Below are positions 15,448 to 22,870 of a stretch of DNA of 64,000 bases, in pieces (position 1 is the stretch's first letter; the number at the start of each line of letters is the position of its first letter). The notes under the pieces are model-generated. The model was not told where the DNA came from, did no database searches, and saw nothing but the letters and a program-made list of their open reading frames with translations. The position numbers were made by a program, and so were the translations under genes. Source of the stretch: JAHEEL01 sp963700375 (GTDB taxonomy: Bacteria; Actinomycetota; Acidimicrobiia; Spongiisociales; UBA5794); NCBI GenBank assembly GCA_963700375.1, contig CAVOXF010000004.1, positions 248,001 through 312,000 on the forward strand, given 5' to 3'.

Positions 15448-15456
15448 TTATCCACA
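15448..15456 (+). other. DnaA-box-like nonamer
   Basis: TTATCCACA matches the E. coli DnaA-box consensus exactly. It is single and lies just upstream of a promoter-like sequence. It is not an origin, but could tie this promoter to DnaA. Actinobacterial DnaA usually prefers TTGTCCACA, so it could be fortuitous. Confidence 0.35.
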
Positions 15457-15463
15457 AGGGTTG

Positions 15464-15493
15464 TTGACAACGCGACCCGGCCGATCCTAGTTT
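15464..15493 (+). promoter_or_regulatory. Candidate promoter of second MerR gene
   Basis: A perfect -35 hexamer TTGACA (15464-15469) is followed after 18 bases by TAGTTT (15488-15493), leaving a leader of roughly 60 bases before the gene at 15562. The leader contains the dyad at 15519-15532. Confidence 0.45.
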
Positions 15494-15518
15494 CACGCTC
15501 GTAGTTCAGCTGGCGGAA

Positions 15519-15532
15519 TTACAGCGGTGTAA
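15519..15532. promoter_or_regulatory. Dyad TTACA-GCGG-TGTAA, candidate operator
   Basis: A perfect 5-bp inverted repeat around a 4-base spacer lies between the candidate promoter and the MerR gene. Dyads of this type are bound by dimeric regulators, so autoregulation is possible. Inference only. Confidence 0.35.
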
Positions 15533-15561
15533 GCTGGGCGAGCCGGGAGGCATGAAACAAG

Positions 15562-16059
15562 ATGGTGGACAGCAGGCTGGACCAGGCCGCCGAGGGGTAT
15601 CGCGCCCCGCAGGTGTGCAGCTTGGTCGGCATCACATATCGTCAGCTCGACTACTGGGCTCGAACCGGGCTCATCACACCGTCCCTGCAGCGCGCCACCG
15701 GCTCGGGAAGCCAGCGGCTCTATGCGTTCCCGGATATCGTGCAACTGAAGGTCGTCAAGCGTCTTCTGGACGCCGGCATGTCCCTGAAGAAGATCCGCAA
15801 GGCGATGGACATCCTTCGCGCCGAACTGGTGTCGGAGACCTCACTTTCGAACGTCACCCTCCTTTCCGACGGCAAGACGATCTACGCAGCACACAGCCCC
15901 TCTGAAGTCGTGGATGTGTTTCGCGGTGGGCAGGGAGTGTTCGGAATCGCCGTTGGGCCGGTTCAGGAAGAACTCGTCGGCGAGATCCACCGGCTGTTCC
16001 CGGATCATGCGATTCCAGGCAAGCGCGAGGTGACGGCATCGACGGCAGCGGCTCACTGA
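15562..16059 (+). CDS. MerR family transcriptional regulator (second of the cluster)
   Basis: 165 residues. The N-terminal winged helix reads YRAPQVCSLVGITYRQLDYWARTGLITPS, then GSGSQRLYAFPDIVQLKVVKRLL and the helix MSLKKIRKAMDIL. The C-terminal half (SDGKTIYAAHSPSEVVDVFRGGQGVF) is a small domain typical of the Rv1830-like group. GGGAGG lies 13 bases before the ATG, a rather long spacing. The gene has its own promoter-like sequence with a dyad. The regulated genes are unknown; in mycobacteria the orthologue sits in the same place. Confidence 0.85.
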   Translation: MVDSRLDQAAEGYRAPQVCSLVGITYRQLDYWARTGLITPSLQRATGSGSQRLYAFPDIVQLKVVKRLLDAGMSLKKIRKAMDILRAELVSETSLSNVTLLSDGKTIYAAHSPSEVVDVFRGGQGVFGIAVGPVQEELVGEIHRLFPDHAIPGKREVTASTAAAH

Positions 16060-16091
16060 ACGACGATCTCCTCGCGGCGCCGGCGGACGAT

Positions 16092-16493
16092 GTGGTGTTC
16101 GCCCATTCCAGCGAGCGCGAGTTCGCGCGGCTCTTGGATTTCTACGACGTGCTGTGGGAGTACGAGCCGCGGGCATTCGCGATCGAGTGGGACACCGCCG
16201 GCAACCCGATCCGGCAGTTTCGGCCGGACTTCTACCTGCCGGACGATGATCTGTATATCGAGATCACGACGATGAACCAGAAACTCGTCACGAAGAAGAA
16301 TCGCAAGGTCAGGCGCCTTCGCGAGCTCTACCCGGATGTTCGCTGCAAGGTCTTCTACCGGCGCGACTTTCACCACCTACTGGTCAAGTACGAGCTCGAC
16401 CGGCCCCGAGACGGTCTGTCTTCTGTCGTCCCGACACGCATCCCCGGTCCACCGAGGGTCGTCAATCTCTCGGATGAAGCCGCAGCCGTCTAG
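16092..16493 (+). CDS. Predicted PD-(D/E)XK-fold nuclease-like protein
   Basis: The visible 133 residues read FAHSSEREFARLLDFYDV, WEYEP, FRPDFYLPDDDLYIEITTMN and then a lysine-rich helix (QKLVTKKNRKVRRL). An early Glu, Asp in RPDFYLP, and Glu-x-Thr in IEITT followed by Lys is the pattern of a PD-(D/E)XK restriction-endonuclease-like core, as in small Vsr- or DUF559-type proteins. The start is unsure: tandem GTG codons occur at 16089 and 16092, and the frame is open upstream into the MerR gene without a clear start. It sits between merR and gcvT, an unusual place for a nuclease. Substrate unknown. Confidence 0.65.
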   Translation: MVFAHSSEREFARLLDFYDVLWEYEPRAFAIEWDTAGNPIRQFRPDFYLPDDDLYIEITTMNQKLVTKKNRKVRRLRELYPDVRCKVFYRRDFHHLLVKYELDRPRDGLSSVVPTRIPGPPRVVNLSDEAAAV

Positions 16494-16544
16494 CGGCCTG
16501 CCGCCGGCACTAGCCTGGTGGATACTGTCGACCAGGAGTGAATC

Positions 16545-17594
16545 GTGGCTCAATCACCCCTTCATGACGTCCACGCCGAGCTCGGCGCTCGGTTCACCGA
16601 CTTCGGAGGATGGACGATGCCGGTCCAGTACGAGGGCGTGATTGCCGAACATCACGCCGTTCGAACGGGTGTCGGAATCTTCGACGTTTCGCATCTCGGG
16701 CGATTCCTCGTCGCAGGTCCCGGGGCCACGGAGCTTCTCCGTGGCCAGCTGTGCAACGACATCGCAAGAGTCGAGCCGGGCCGCGCCCAGTACAGCATGG
16801 CATTGAACGATCACGGCGGCGTTGTCGACGATGTCATCGTCTGGAGGCTCGAGGAGGATCGGTACTGGGTCATGCCAAACGGGACGAACTTCGACGAGAT
16901 CCTCAGCCGCTTCTCCGCCAGAGTCGCCTCCGACGGGGAGGTGCGTGCACTCCGAAACGAGACCGTGCTCGTGGCCGTTCAGGGTCCCGAGTCGGCATCC
17001 GTGGTGGAGACGGTGCTCGGCACGATGCCGGGCCGATTCAGGGTCGTCACCGGGGAGTACCGGAGTTCCTGGTACATCGCCGCCGGAACGGGATACACGG
17101 GGGAGCACGGTGCCGAGATTGCGGTAGCGGCCGGAGGCGGCGTCCATCTGATGCGGGACCTCGTGCAGGCGGGCGCCGTGCCGTGTGGGCTGGGAGCCCG
17201 CGATACCCTCCGTCTCGAAATGGGCTATCCCCTGTGGGGCCAGGACCTTGACGAAGAGACCACGCCGCTCGAGGCGGGGCTTGGATGGGTCGTGGCATGG
17301 GACCACGACTTCGTGGGCCGAGAGGCATTGGTCGTTCAACGCGACAAAGGACTCGACCGTTCGATGGTTGCCATCTCCACGATCGGCAGAGTGATACCCC
17401 GATCCGGTTGCGGCGTGCGGGCCGGAGGATCGGAGGGACGTGTGACCAGCGGCAACTTCAGCCCGACGCTCGGTCACGGAATTGCTCTCGCGTATCTCTC
17501 GCCTCCGGTTGCTGATCCGGGCGACGTCGAGGTTGAGATACGCGAAACATGGCACCCGGCCACGATTACGGCCCTGCCGTTCGTGGCGCATTGA
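16545..17594 (+). CDS. gcvT: Glycine cleavage T protein (aminomethyltransferase)
   Basis: 349 residues from a GTG with AGGAGTG upstream. It transfers the methylene group from the H-protein lipoyl arm to tetrahydrofolate. Family features are FGGWTMPVQYEGVIAEHHAVR near the start, GIFDVSHLGRF, then LRLEMGYPLWGQDLDEETTPLEAGL and the GcvT C-terminal domain with GRVTSGNFSPTLGHGIALAYL. The usual YxG-type conserved blocks are intact. As gcvH lies 5 kb upstream in the same orientation, the two may be coexpressed; gcvP is absent here. A related folate-dependent (YgfZ/DMGDH-type) enzyme is less likely. Confidence 0.85.
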   Translation: MAQSPLHDVHAELGARFTDFGGWTMPVQYEGVIAEHHAVRTGVGIFDVSHLGRFLVAGPGATELLRGQLCNDIARVEPGRAQYSMALNDHGGVVDDVIVWRLEEDRYWVMPNGTNFDEILSRFSARVASDGEVRALRNETVLVAVQGPESASVVETVLGTMPGRFRVVTGEYRSSWYIAAGTGYTGEHGAEIAVAAGGGVHLMRDLVQAGAVPCGLGARDTLRLEMGYPLWGQDLDEETTPLEAGLGWVVAWDHDFVGREALVVQRDKGLDRSMVAISTIGRVIPRSGCGVRAGGSEGRVTSGNFSPTLGHGIALAYLSPPVADPGDVEVEIRETWHPATITALPFVAH

Positions 17595-18172
17595 TTCCCG
17601 AGGGCTTCCATGCGCTTTCATCAGGACCGTTCGGGTTCTCGCGAGCCCTGCCAACCGACCTCCGTCGCACCCTTCTGGCGCTCCCTGGCGCTCAGGAGTT
17701 GCCGTTTGTCCGTGGGCGCACCGTGGTTCCGACGCACTATGGACGGCCCGTCGTCGTCGGTCATCCGAACTTCTTCGGGTTGTTCGAGGATCCGTCGCCC
17801 GAGCACCTGGTGTGCGTCACCGGGAGGTGGTCGGACCTGCGACCGCTGCCACGGTATGCCACGGTGGTGGCGAGAGAAGCGAGCGTGCCGCGGAACATGG
17901 CGGAGGATGCACTGGGCGGGATGAGGAATGTGGCGAAGCGTTTGCGCCAGATCCCGGGAGTGCATCTCGCGTTCAAGCCGCAGAGTCCGATCCTGGTGCT
18001 CCTCGTGCCGCGGACCGAAGCCATGGAGGGCTTGCCCGGCATCGAGGTGGTGTCCTCTGCCTATCGGGAACTACCGGGCGGAATCAGGATCGAACTTCTT
18101 GAGAACGCATCCGGCGCCGACCTCAACCGATATGCTGCGACCCTCGAGCAGACCATCAACCAGGAGGCATAG
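17591..18172 (+). CDS. Hypothetical protein of unknown family
   Basis: A 193-residue frame read here from a TTG overlapping the gcvT stop (TTGA); an ATG at 17549 inside gcvT is the alternative. The N-terminal half (IPEGFHALSSGPFGFSRALP) is not recognised. The C-terminal half (PILVLLVPRTEAMEGLPGIEVVSSAYRE then GGIRIELLENASGADLNRY) resembles the small C-terminal domain of fold-type-I PLP enzymes, but there is no PLP-lysine domain. It could be a degenerate or repurposed aminotransferase fragment. It lies in a same-strand run between gcvT and ppgK, with two bases separating it from the latter. Confidence 0.6.
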   Translation: MIPEGFHALSSGPFGFSRALPTDLRRTLLALPGAQELPFVRGRTVVPTHYGRPVVVGHPNFFGLFEDPSPEHLVCVTGRWSDLRPLPRYATVVAREASVPRNMAEDALGGMRNVAKRLRQIPGVHLAFKPQSPILVLLVPRTEAMEGLPGIEVVSSAYRELPGGIRIELLENASGADLNRYAATLEQTINQEA

Positions 18173-18174
18173 GC

Positions 18175-18921
18175 GTGCAGGTGTTCGGAGTTGACGTCGG
18201 CGGTTCCGGTGTCAAGGGCGCCCCGGTTGACCTGACAACGGGAACTCTTGCCGAAGAGCGGACGCGCATTCCCACCCCCAAGCCGTCGACGCCCGAGGCC
18301 GTGGCCGACGCGATCGCTGAGATTGTCGCGTCGCACGGGTGGTCGGGACCGGTCGGTGTGACCCTCCCGAGTGTTGTCATCGATGGCGTGGTGAAGACGG
18401 CGGCGAACATCGATTCGGGGTGGATCGACGTGAACGTCGCCGAGATGCTTCGGGATCGCCTCGACCTCCCCGTCATCGTGCTGAACGACGCCGACGCGGC
18501 GGGCCTCGCAGAAGTGACATTCGGTGCGGCCAAGGGGGAGCCCGGCGTCGTGATTCTGCTGACGTTCGGCACCGGAATCGGGAGCGCCTATCTATACGGG
18601 GGAGAGCTCGTGCCCAATACCGAACTGGGACACCTGATCTTCAAAGGCCAGAAGGCCGAGCAATACGCCGCCGGGCGGCTCGTTAAGCGTGGCGACCTCG
18701 AGATCGACTGGTGGGCGCAGCGGGTCGACGAGCTCCTGGACTACGTCGAGGAGCTCTTTTGGCCGGACCTGATCGTCTTCGGCGGCGGTATCTCCAGGCG
18801 CTTCGAGACCTACGCCCACTTCCTCACCACCCGGGCGCCCGTCGTGCCGGCAACACTCAGAAACGAAGCGGGCATCGTTGGGGCTGCCCTCGCCGCATCG
18901 AGAGGAATCAACCATGGATGA
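18175..18921 (+). CDS. ppgK: Polyphosphate glucokinase (ROK family)
   Basis: 248 residues from a GTG preceded by AGGAGG. It phosphorylates glucose using polyphosphate (often also ATP). The N-terminal phosphate motif GVDVGGSGVKGAPVD, the catalytic Asp region VIVLNDADAAGLAEVTFG, the TFGTGIGSA glycine loop and NTELGHLIF are the signature of PPGK within the ROK superfamily. The absence of the ROK zinc-cysteine motif agrees with this subgroup. The enzyme is typical of actinobacteria. The next gene starts inside its last codons. Confidence 0.88.
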   Translation: MQVFGVDVGGSGVKGAPVDLTTGTLAEERTRIPTPKPSTPEAVADAIAEIVASHGWSGPVGVTLPSVVIDGVVKTAANIDSGWIDVNVAEMLRDRLDLPVIVLNDADAAGLAEVTFGAAKGEPGVVILLTFGTGIGSAYLYGGELVPNTELGHLIFKGQKAEQYAAGRLVKRGDLEIDWWAQRVDELLDYVEELFWPDLIVFGGGISRRFETYAHFLTTRAPVVPATLRNEAGIVGAALAASRGINHG

Positions 18922-19732
18922 GACAACCGGAACGTTCGAGACCGGAGGCGGCCTGGAGCTCTTCACGAGGTCGTGGACTCCCGATGAAGACCCGCGGCGA
19001 GGGATGCTGATCGTGCACGGCCTCGCCGAACACTCGGGCCGCTGGGATCATGTCGCCCGCTTCTTCGCGGATCGGGGCTACGCGGTTGCAGCATTCGATC
19101 TCCGGGGACACGGCCAGTCGGGAGGCACCAAAGGTCACGTCGGAGCATTCAGTGATTTCCTCGATGACGTCGAGGGCATCGCTGGGTCCGGCCTCGTGAG
19201 AACCGATCTGCCGTGGGTGATATACGGCCATTCGCTCGGAGGTCTCATCTCGACCCTCTACCTCGCCGAAGATCGGCCGCATCCGGACGCGGCCGTGGTG
19301 TCGGCTCCGGCACTCGACGCCGATATTCCCGGCGCCCTGCGCCTAGCGGCCCAGGTGCTCGGACGGGTGGCGCCGAAGATCGCCTTGTCGAACCCGATCG
19401 ACGGTGACCAGCTATCGCGCGACGAGACGGTCGGCGAAGCGTATTTTGCCGATCCGCTGGTGTACACCAAGGCGACCACGCGACTTGCCCTCGAGATGTT
19501 CAATGCGCAAGCCCGCGTCCGCTCGGCAATGGCGTCGATCGACACCCCGACGCTCGTGATACATGGCGCAGACGACACGCTCGTTCCGCCGTCGGCGTCC
19601 GCCCCACTCGCGTCGGTCGACGGTGTCGAGCGGAAGGTGTACCCAGGCCTCCGTCACGAGCTGCACAACGAGCCGGAGCAGACTCAGGTGCTGTCCGAGG
19701 TCGCTGCCTGGCTCGACTCAGCGCTGGCGTAG
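18914..19732 (+). CDS. Alpha/beta hydrolase, monoacylglycerol-lipase-like
   Basis: 272 residues beginning at an ATG that overlaps the ppgK stop by eight bases. The fold is shown by VHGLAEHSGRWDHVARFFADRG with the oxyanion HG motif, DLRGHGQSGG, the nucleophile elbow GHSLGG, the acid in VIHGADDTLVP and the final His in GLRHELHNEPE. This pattern is that of the serine aminopeptidase S33 / monoglyceride lipase group (Hydrolase_4). Lipid ester substrate is likely but unproven. Its 3' end overlaps the convergent adenosine deaminase by 49 bp. Confidence 0.88.
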   Translation: MDETTGTFETGGGLELFTRSWTPDEDPRRGMLIVHGLAEHSGRWDHVARFFADRGYAVAAFDLRGHGQSGGTKGHVGAFSDFLDDVEGIAGSGLVRTDLPWVIYGHSLGGLISTLYLAEDRPHPDAAVVSAPALDADIPGALRLAAQVLGRVAPKIALSNPIDGDQLSRDETVGEAYFADPLVYTKATTRLALEMFNAQARVRSAMASIDTPTLVIHGADDTLVPPSASAPLASVDGVERKVYPGLRHELHNEPEQTQVLSEVAAWLDSALA

Positions 19733-20760
19733 GCCGGAACGACCACCTCGTCGATCAGTCGCTTCCGGGTCGGCCAGTCGCCGTAGCCGGCCTCGATGGC
19801 GGCAACGGTGATGGCAGAGAGGTCGCTCGCATCCAGGTCGAACGTCGCTGACGCCAGTCGATACTCGTCGGTCATGGTGATCCCGCTCATCAACCGGTTG
19901 TCCGTGTTGATCGACACGTTGAAGCCGCTGCGGTAGAGCGCGCCGAAGGGGTGCCCGCTCGCCGACGGGAACGCCGACGTGTGAAGGTTGGATGTGATCG
20001 CGACCTCCAGCGGAATACGATGATCGCGGATCCGTCTGGCCAACGGCGCGACTTCCGTGATCGTGGATCCATCGAAGTTCGTCTCGTCGGCGATCCGAAC
20101 GCCGTGGCCGACCCTCGTTGCAGCACACCGGGCCACCGCCCTCCAAATCGAATCGGCCGTGTCGGCCTCACCGGCGTGGATCGTGAGGCCGAACCCCGCG
20201 TCACGCGCGAGCCGGCACGCGGCAAGATGGCTGTCCGCAGGAAACCCTGTCTCGGGTCCCGCGAGGTCGAATGCGACGATTCCGCGGTCGAGATAGGGGA
20301 TGGCGGCTCGGATGACCTCCTCGGAATCCGTCTCCTGACGAAGGGCGCATACGATGCCGTACAGGACGACCCCGGTGTCACGTTGCGCCGCGGCGTATCC
20401 GTCGAGCACGGCTTCGATGACCTCTTCGCGCCGCAATCCGTGGATCATGTGAAGGCTTGGGCCGAAGCGGACCTCCGCGTACACAACCCCATCGGCCGCG
20501 AGGTCGACGCCGGCCTCATAGGCGACCCTCCGGACCGCTTCGGGGCTACACATCACCGCAATCGTGTACTCGAACGCCTCCAGGTACCGCTCGAGGGATC
20601 CGGAGCGGCCCTGGTGGAACCACGCCGCGAGATCCTCGACGGTCGTCGCGGGAAGGTCGGCGTAGCCGTACTCGTCAGCGAGTTCGAGGATGGTGGAAAC
20701 GCGGACTCCACCATCGAGGTGATCGTGGAGAACGGCCTTGGGAAGTGCTCGATAGTCCAT
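19684..20760 (-). CDS. add: Adenosine deaminase
   Basis: 358 residues from the ATG at 20760 (MDYRALPKAVLHDHLDGG). The zinc ligands His12 and His14 form the HxH motif, and HAGEAD and SINTDNR provide the catalytic Glu/His and metal Asp regions of adenosine/AMP deaminases. VGHGVRI is also conserved. It converts (deoxy)adenosine to inosine, feeding hypoxanthine salvage; hpt is in the same window. The frame runs upstream, but TAGTCT lies seven bases before this ATG, supporting a leaderless start here. The tail overlaps the lipase-like gene by 49 bp. Confidence 0.88.
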   Translation of the reverse strand: MDYRALPKAVLHDHLDGGVRVSTILELADEYGYADLPATTVEDLAAWFHQGRSGSLERYLEAFEYTIAVMCSPEAVRRVAYEAGVDLAADGVVYAEVRFGPSLHMIHGLRREEVIEAVLDGYAAAQRDTGVVLYGIVCALRQETDSEEVIRAAIPYLDRGIVAFDLAGPETGFPADSHLAACRLARDAGFGLTIHAGEADTADSIWRAVARCAATRVGHGVRIADETNFDGSTITEVAPLARRIRDHRIPLEVAITSNLHTSAFPSASGHPFGALYRSGFNVSINTDNRLMSGITMTDEYRLASATFDLDASDLSAITVAAIEAGYGDWPTRKRLIDEVVVPAYASAESSQAATSDST

Positions 20761-20767
20761 GGCGGTG

Positions 20768-20773
20768 AGACTA
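20768..20773 (-). promoter_or_regulatory. -10 element for leaderless adenosine deaminase transcript
   Basis: On the minus strand TAGTCT ends seven bases before the ATG at 20760, with no Shine-Dalgarno sequence between. Confidence 0.45.
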
Positions 20774-21262
20774 CCCGGCGGCCGAGAGCGCCGGTTCGAG
20801 CCACCACTCACGCCTGAAGACATCGTGCCCATGGATATGCTCAACGACCACGTCGCCGGGGGCGAACCCTGCCGACTCATGGAACTGCTCGTGGGTGGTG
20901 TTGCCGAGCGCCACGCTCGACGAGAGCGGCCCAACCCAGCCCATCGATCTGAGCGCCGCGACCAACGCCGTGCCGTCTGGTTCCTGTGACGGGTGAGACG
21001 GCGCAACGACGGTTGTCAGAGACGTGTGATCGTGCGCCTCATCAACCAGAGCAACGAGTTCGATGATGCCGGCGGTGTTGATACCAAGGAGGAGGCGATG
21101 CGAAAGGAGGTGTTCGGACAGGACGGCCTTGCGGAATCGGTTCCTCATTTCCGACGCCACCACATCGTCGGGCACCATCTCGCCGATGGCCTCGAAACAG
21201 GCCCAGAAGGCGACGTCTTCAATCGCATCGAGGTCTTCGTATCGAGCCAACCTGACATCCAT
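20771..21262 (-). CDS. GNAT-like acetyltransferase
   Basis: 163 residues. The start MDVRLARYEDLDAIEDVA is typical of GNAT N-acetyltransferases, as is the C-terminal part THEQFHESAGFAPGDVVVEHI (strand plus the aGF turn). The acetyl-CoA binding loop is not the classical Q/RxxGxG/A, so activity is uncertain. I chose the ATG at 21262 because TATGTT lies seven bases before it; an ATG at 21274 in frame would add four residues. It lies ten bases upstream of the adenosine deaminase start on the same strand. Acceptor unknown. Confidence 0.6.
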   Translation of the reverse strand: MDVRLARYEDLDAIEDVAFWACFEAIGEMVPDDVVASEMRNRFRKAVLSEHLLSHRLLLGINTAGIIELVALVDEAHDHTSLTTVVAPSHPSQEPDGTALVAALRSMGWVGPLSSSVALGNTTHEQFHESAGFAPGDVVVEHIHGHDVFRREWWLEPALSAAG

Positions 21263-21269
21263 GCGACCG

Positions 21270-21275
21270 AACATA
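21270..21275 (-). promoter_or_regulatory. -10 element for leaderless GNAT-like gene
   Basis: On the minus strand TATGTT ends seven bases before the ATG at 21262. This supports the shorter of two in-frame starts. Confidence 0.4.
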
Positions 21276-21308
21276 CACCGCGATCCAGCAAATCGGGCAG
21301 CCAGTCGT

Positions 21309-21935
21309 CTACCGCAAACGCGGGTTCAAGGTGTAGGTCCCGACGAACGAGGCCGAATCGAGGACGTGGCCCGCAAGCGCGGCGCGTAGGTCGGCTCCGG
21401 TGAACCGCCCTTCGACATCCACTACGTCCACGTCGAGAGCGAAGATCGTGAACTCGTAGTGATGAAGGAGGCTGTCGTTCCACGGTGGGCACGGTCCGTC
21501 GTAGCCGTAGTAATCACCGCTCATCGTCGGGTCACCCTCGAACCACGAGGTGTAGTCATTGATGCCCTGCCGGGTCGCGAGCGGCCCGACGGCGGCTTCC
21601 TTGCCGTGGGGCACGACGCCGTCCGAGAACGATCCGGCGGCTAGTTCGGTGACATCCGCCGCGAGATCGATCAGGAGCCAGTGGAAGAAGTCTGCCCGCG
21701 GAAGATCGGCGGGTACCTCCCGCCTCTCCTGATTCACGTCGTCCGGGCGAGTCGGAACATCGCGGTCGTGGACGATTACGGCGAGACTCATGGCGCCTTC
21801 GGGGACGCCCGACCAGGCCAGGTGGGGATTCCGGTTCGGCCCGAATACCACGTGGTCGGCGGCGTCGGGGAGACCGAAGGCGAAATCTCCGGGGATGCGG
21901 TTGCCGTCGGAGAAATCATTGCTCCAGAGCTTCAT
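21309..21935 (-). CDS. YbhB/YbcL family (PEBP-like) protein
   Basis: 208 residues from an ATG with AGGAGG close upstream on the same strand. The phosphatidylethanolamine-binding-protein fold is indicated by NPHLAWSGVPEGAMSLAVIVHDRDVPTR, DFFHWLLIDL, GINDYTSWF and GPCPPWNDSLLHHYEFTIFAL. These blocks match the bacterial YbhB/YbcL branch, including the conserved DxD-type pocket and the GPCPP turn. No signal peptide is present, so it is cytosolic. Bacterial roles are poorly known. It forms its own unit on the minus strand. Confidence 0.88.
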   Translation of the reverse strand: MKLWSNDFSDGNRIPGDFAFGLPDAADHVVFGPNRNPHLAWSGVPEGAMSLAVIVHDRDVPTRPDDVNQERREVPADLPRADFFHWLLIDLAADVTELAAGSFSDGVVPHGKEAAVGPLATRQGINDYTSWFEGDPTMSGDYYGYDGPCPPWNDSLLHHYEFTIFALDVDVVDVEGRFTGADLRAALAGHVLDSASFVGTYTLNPRLR

Positions 21936-22064
21936 AGGCACCTCCTCGTCTCGACGATAGCCGGTAGAAGTCGCTGCGCGGCTGAGACGAGAGAGGAGAA
22001 GGTCCCTGCCGACGTGTGGCTCGAGAGCGTAGGATCTCGGTAGTACCCGAGGGAGGTCGCCACG

Positions 22065-22244
22065 ATGAGCGTGCACAAAGGTCAACGAGTCAAGACCCTC
22101 ACGAAGACGGTGGGGCGAGAGCCCAGGAGGGGCATCGTCCAGCGGGTCGAAGGCCACACCGTCGAGGTCCGCTGGGACGACGGACACGTCTCGATCCTTT
22201 CGGGAGGGGCGTTGGTACCCGACAAGGATCCTGCTCGCCACTGA
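22065..22244 (+). CDS. DUF1918-like small protein
   Basis: 59 residues, too short for most gene callers, from an ATG preceded by GGGAGG. The sequence GREPRRGIVQRVEGHTVEVRWDDGH matches the compact beta-barrel of DUF1918, where an R-x-G-x-I and VRWxDGH pattern is conserved. These are found mainly in actinobacteria and have no established function. The next gene starts 40 bases downstream on the same strand. Confidence 0.65.
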   Translation: MSVHKGQRVKTLTKTVGREPRRGIVQRVEGHTVEVRWDDGHVSILSGGALVPDKDPARH

Positions 22245-22283
22245 GCGGCCGCGGACGGTTCCGGTTCGTGCCAACCTAGGTCC

Positions 22284-22835
22284 ATGACGGAAGTCCGCTC
22301 AGGCATGCTCCTCGTCGCCTCGCCGGCGCTGGTCGACCCGAACTTCTACCGGAGTGTGGTGCTCATCATGGACTACGGAGCGGACGGCGCGGTCGGCCTC
22401 GTTCTCGACCGACCCCTCGACCTCCCGGTGGCCGATCACCTCCCTGAATGGATTGACCATCTCGCCGCGCCGGCGCGCATCTTCGAGGGCGGACCCGTGC
22501 AGCGAGAGACGGCGATCGGTTTGGCCTATCGGCCGGTGATCGAACCATGCGATGGGTGGCGGCCGGTGCTCGGTGGCGTCGGCTTCGTGGACGTTTCCAT
22601 CGACCCCTCATCAATCGCCGGCATCAGCGAGGCCCGGGTCTTCTCCGGCTACGCCGGCTGGGGAGCGGGACAACTCGAGATGGAGCTCGCCGTCGGTTCG
22701 TGGGTTCCTGTCGAGGGCTTGCGAGATGATGTCTTCGACCCTGTGCCGACCACGCTCTGGCGTCGCGTCCTTCGGCGTCAAGGCGGGGACGTCGCCCGCT
22801 ATGCGTACTACCCGAACGATCTCCGTACGAACTAA
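22284..22835 (+). CDS. YqgE/AlgH family protein (UPF0301)
   Basis: 183 residues. The family blocks are visible: GMLLVASPALVDPNFYRSVVLIMDYGADGAVGLVLDRP at the N-terminus, IFEGGPVQRETAIGL in the middle and ARVFSGYAGWGAGQLEMELAVGSW towards the end. Pseudomonads link AlgH to alginate regulation, but the biochemical function of the family is unknown. It is followed by rnhB on the same strand, with a promoter-like TATCCT in between. Confidence 0.9.
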   Translation: MTEVRSGMLLVASPALVDPNFYRSVVLIMDYGADGAVGLVLDRPLDLPVADHLPEWIDHLAAPARIFEGGPVQRETAIGLAYRPVIEPCDGWRPVLGGVGFVDVSIDPSSIAGISEARVFSGYAGWGAGQLEMELAVGSWVPVEGLRDDVFDPVPTTLWRRVLRRQGGDVARYAYYPNDLRTN

Positions 22836-22858
22836 CCGAAGCTCGCGGGCATAGGGGT

Positions 22859-22864
22859 TATCCT
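22859..22864 (+). promoter_or_regulatory. -10 element for leaderless rnhB transcript
   Basis: TATCCT ends six bases before the GTG at 22871. No Shine-Dalgarno sequence is present, suggesting a leaderless start on GTG. Confidence 0.4.
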
Positions 22865-22870
22865 CGCCCG

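Noticed and set aside
16494..16544. Possible glycine riboswitch before gcvT
   Set aside because: The intergenic space is only about 50 bp, too short for the aptamer, and the upstream gene is coding.
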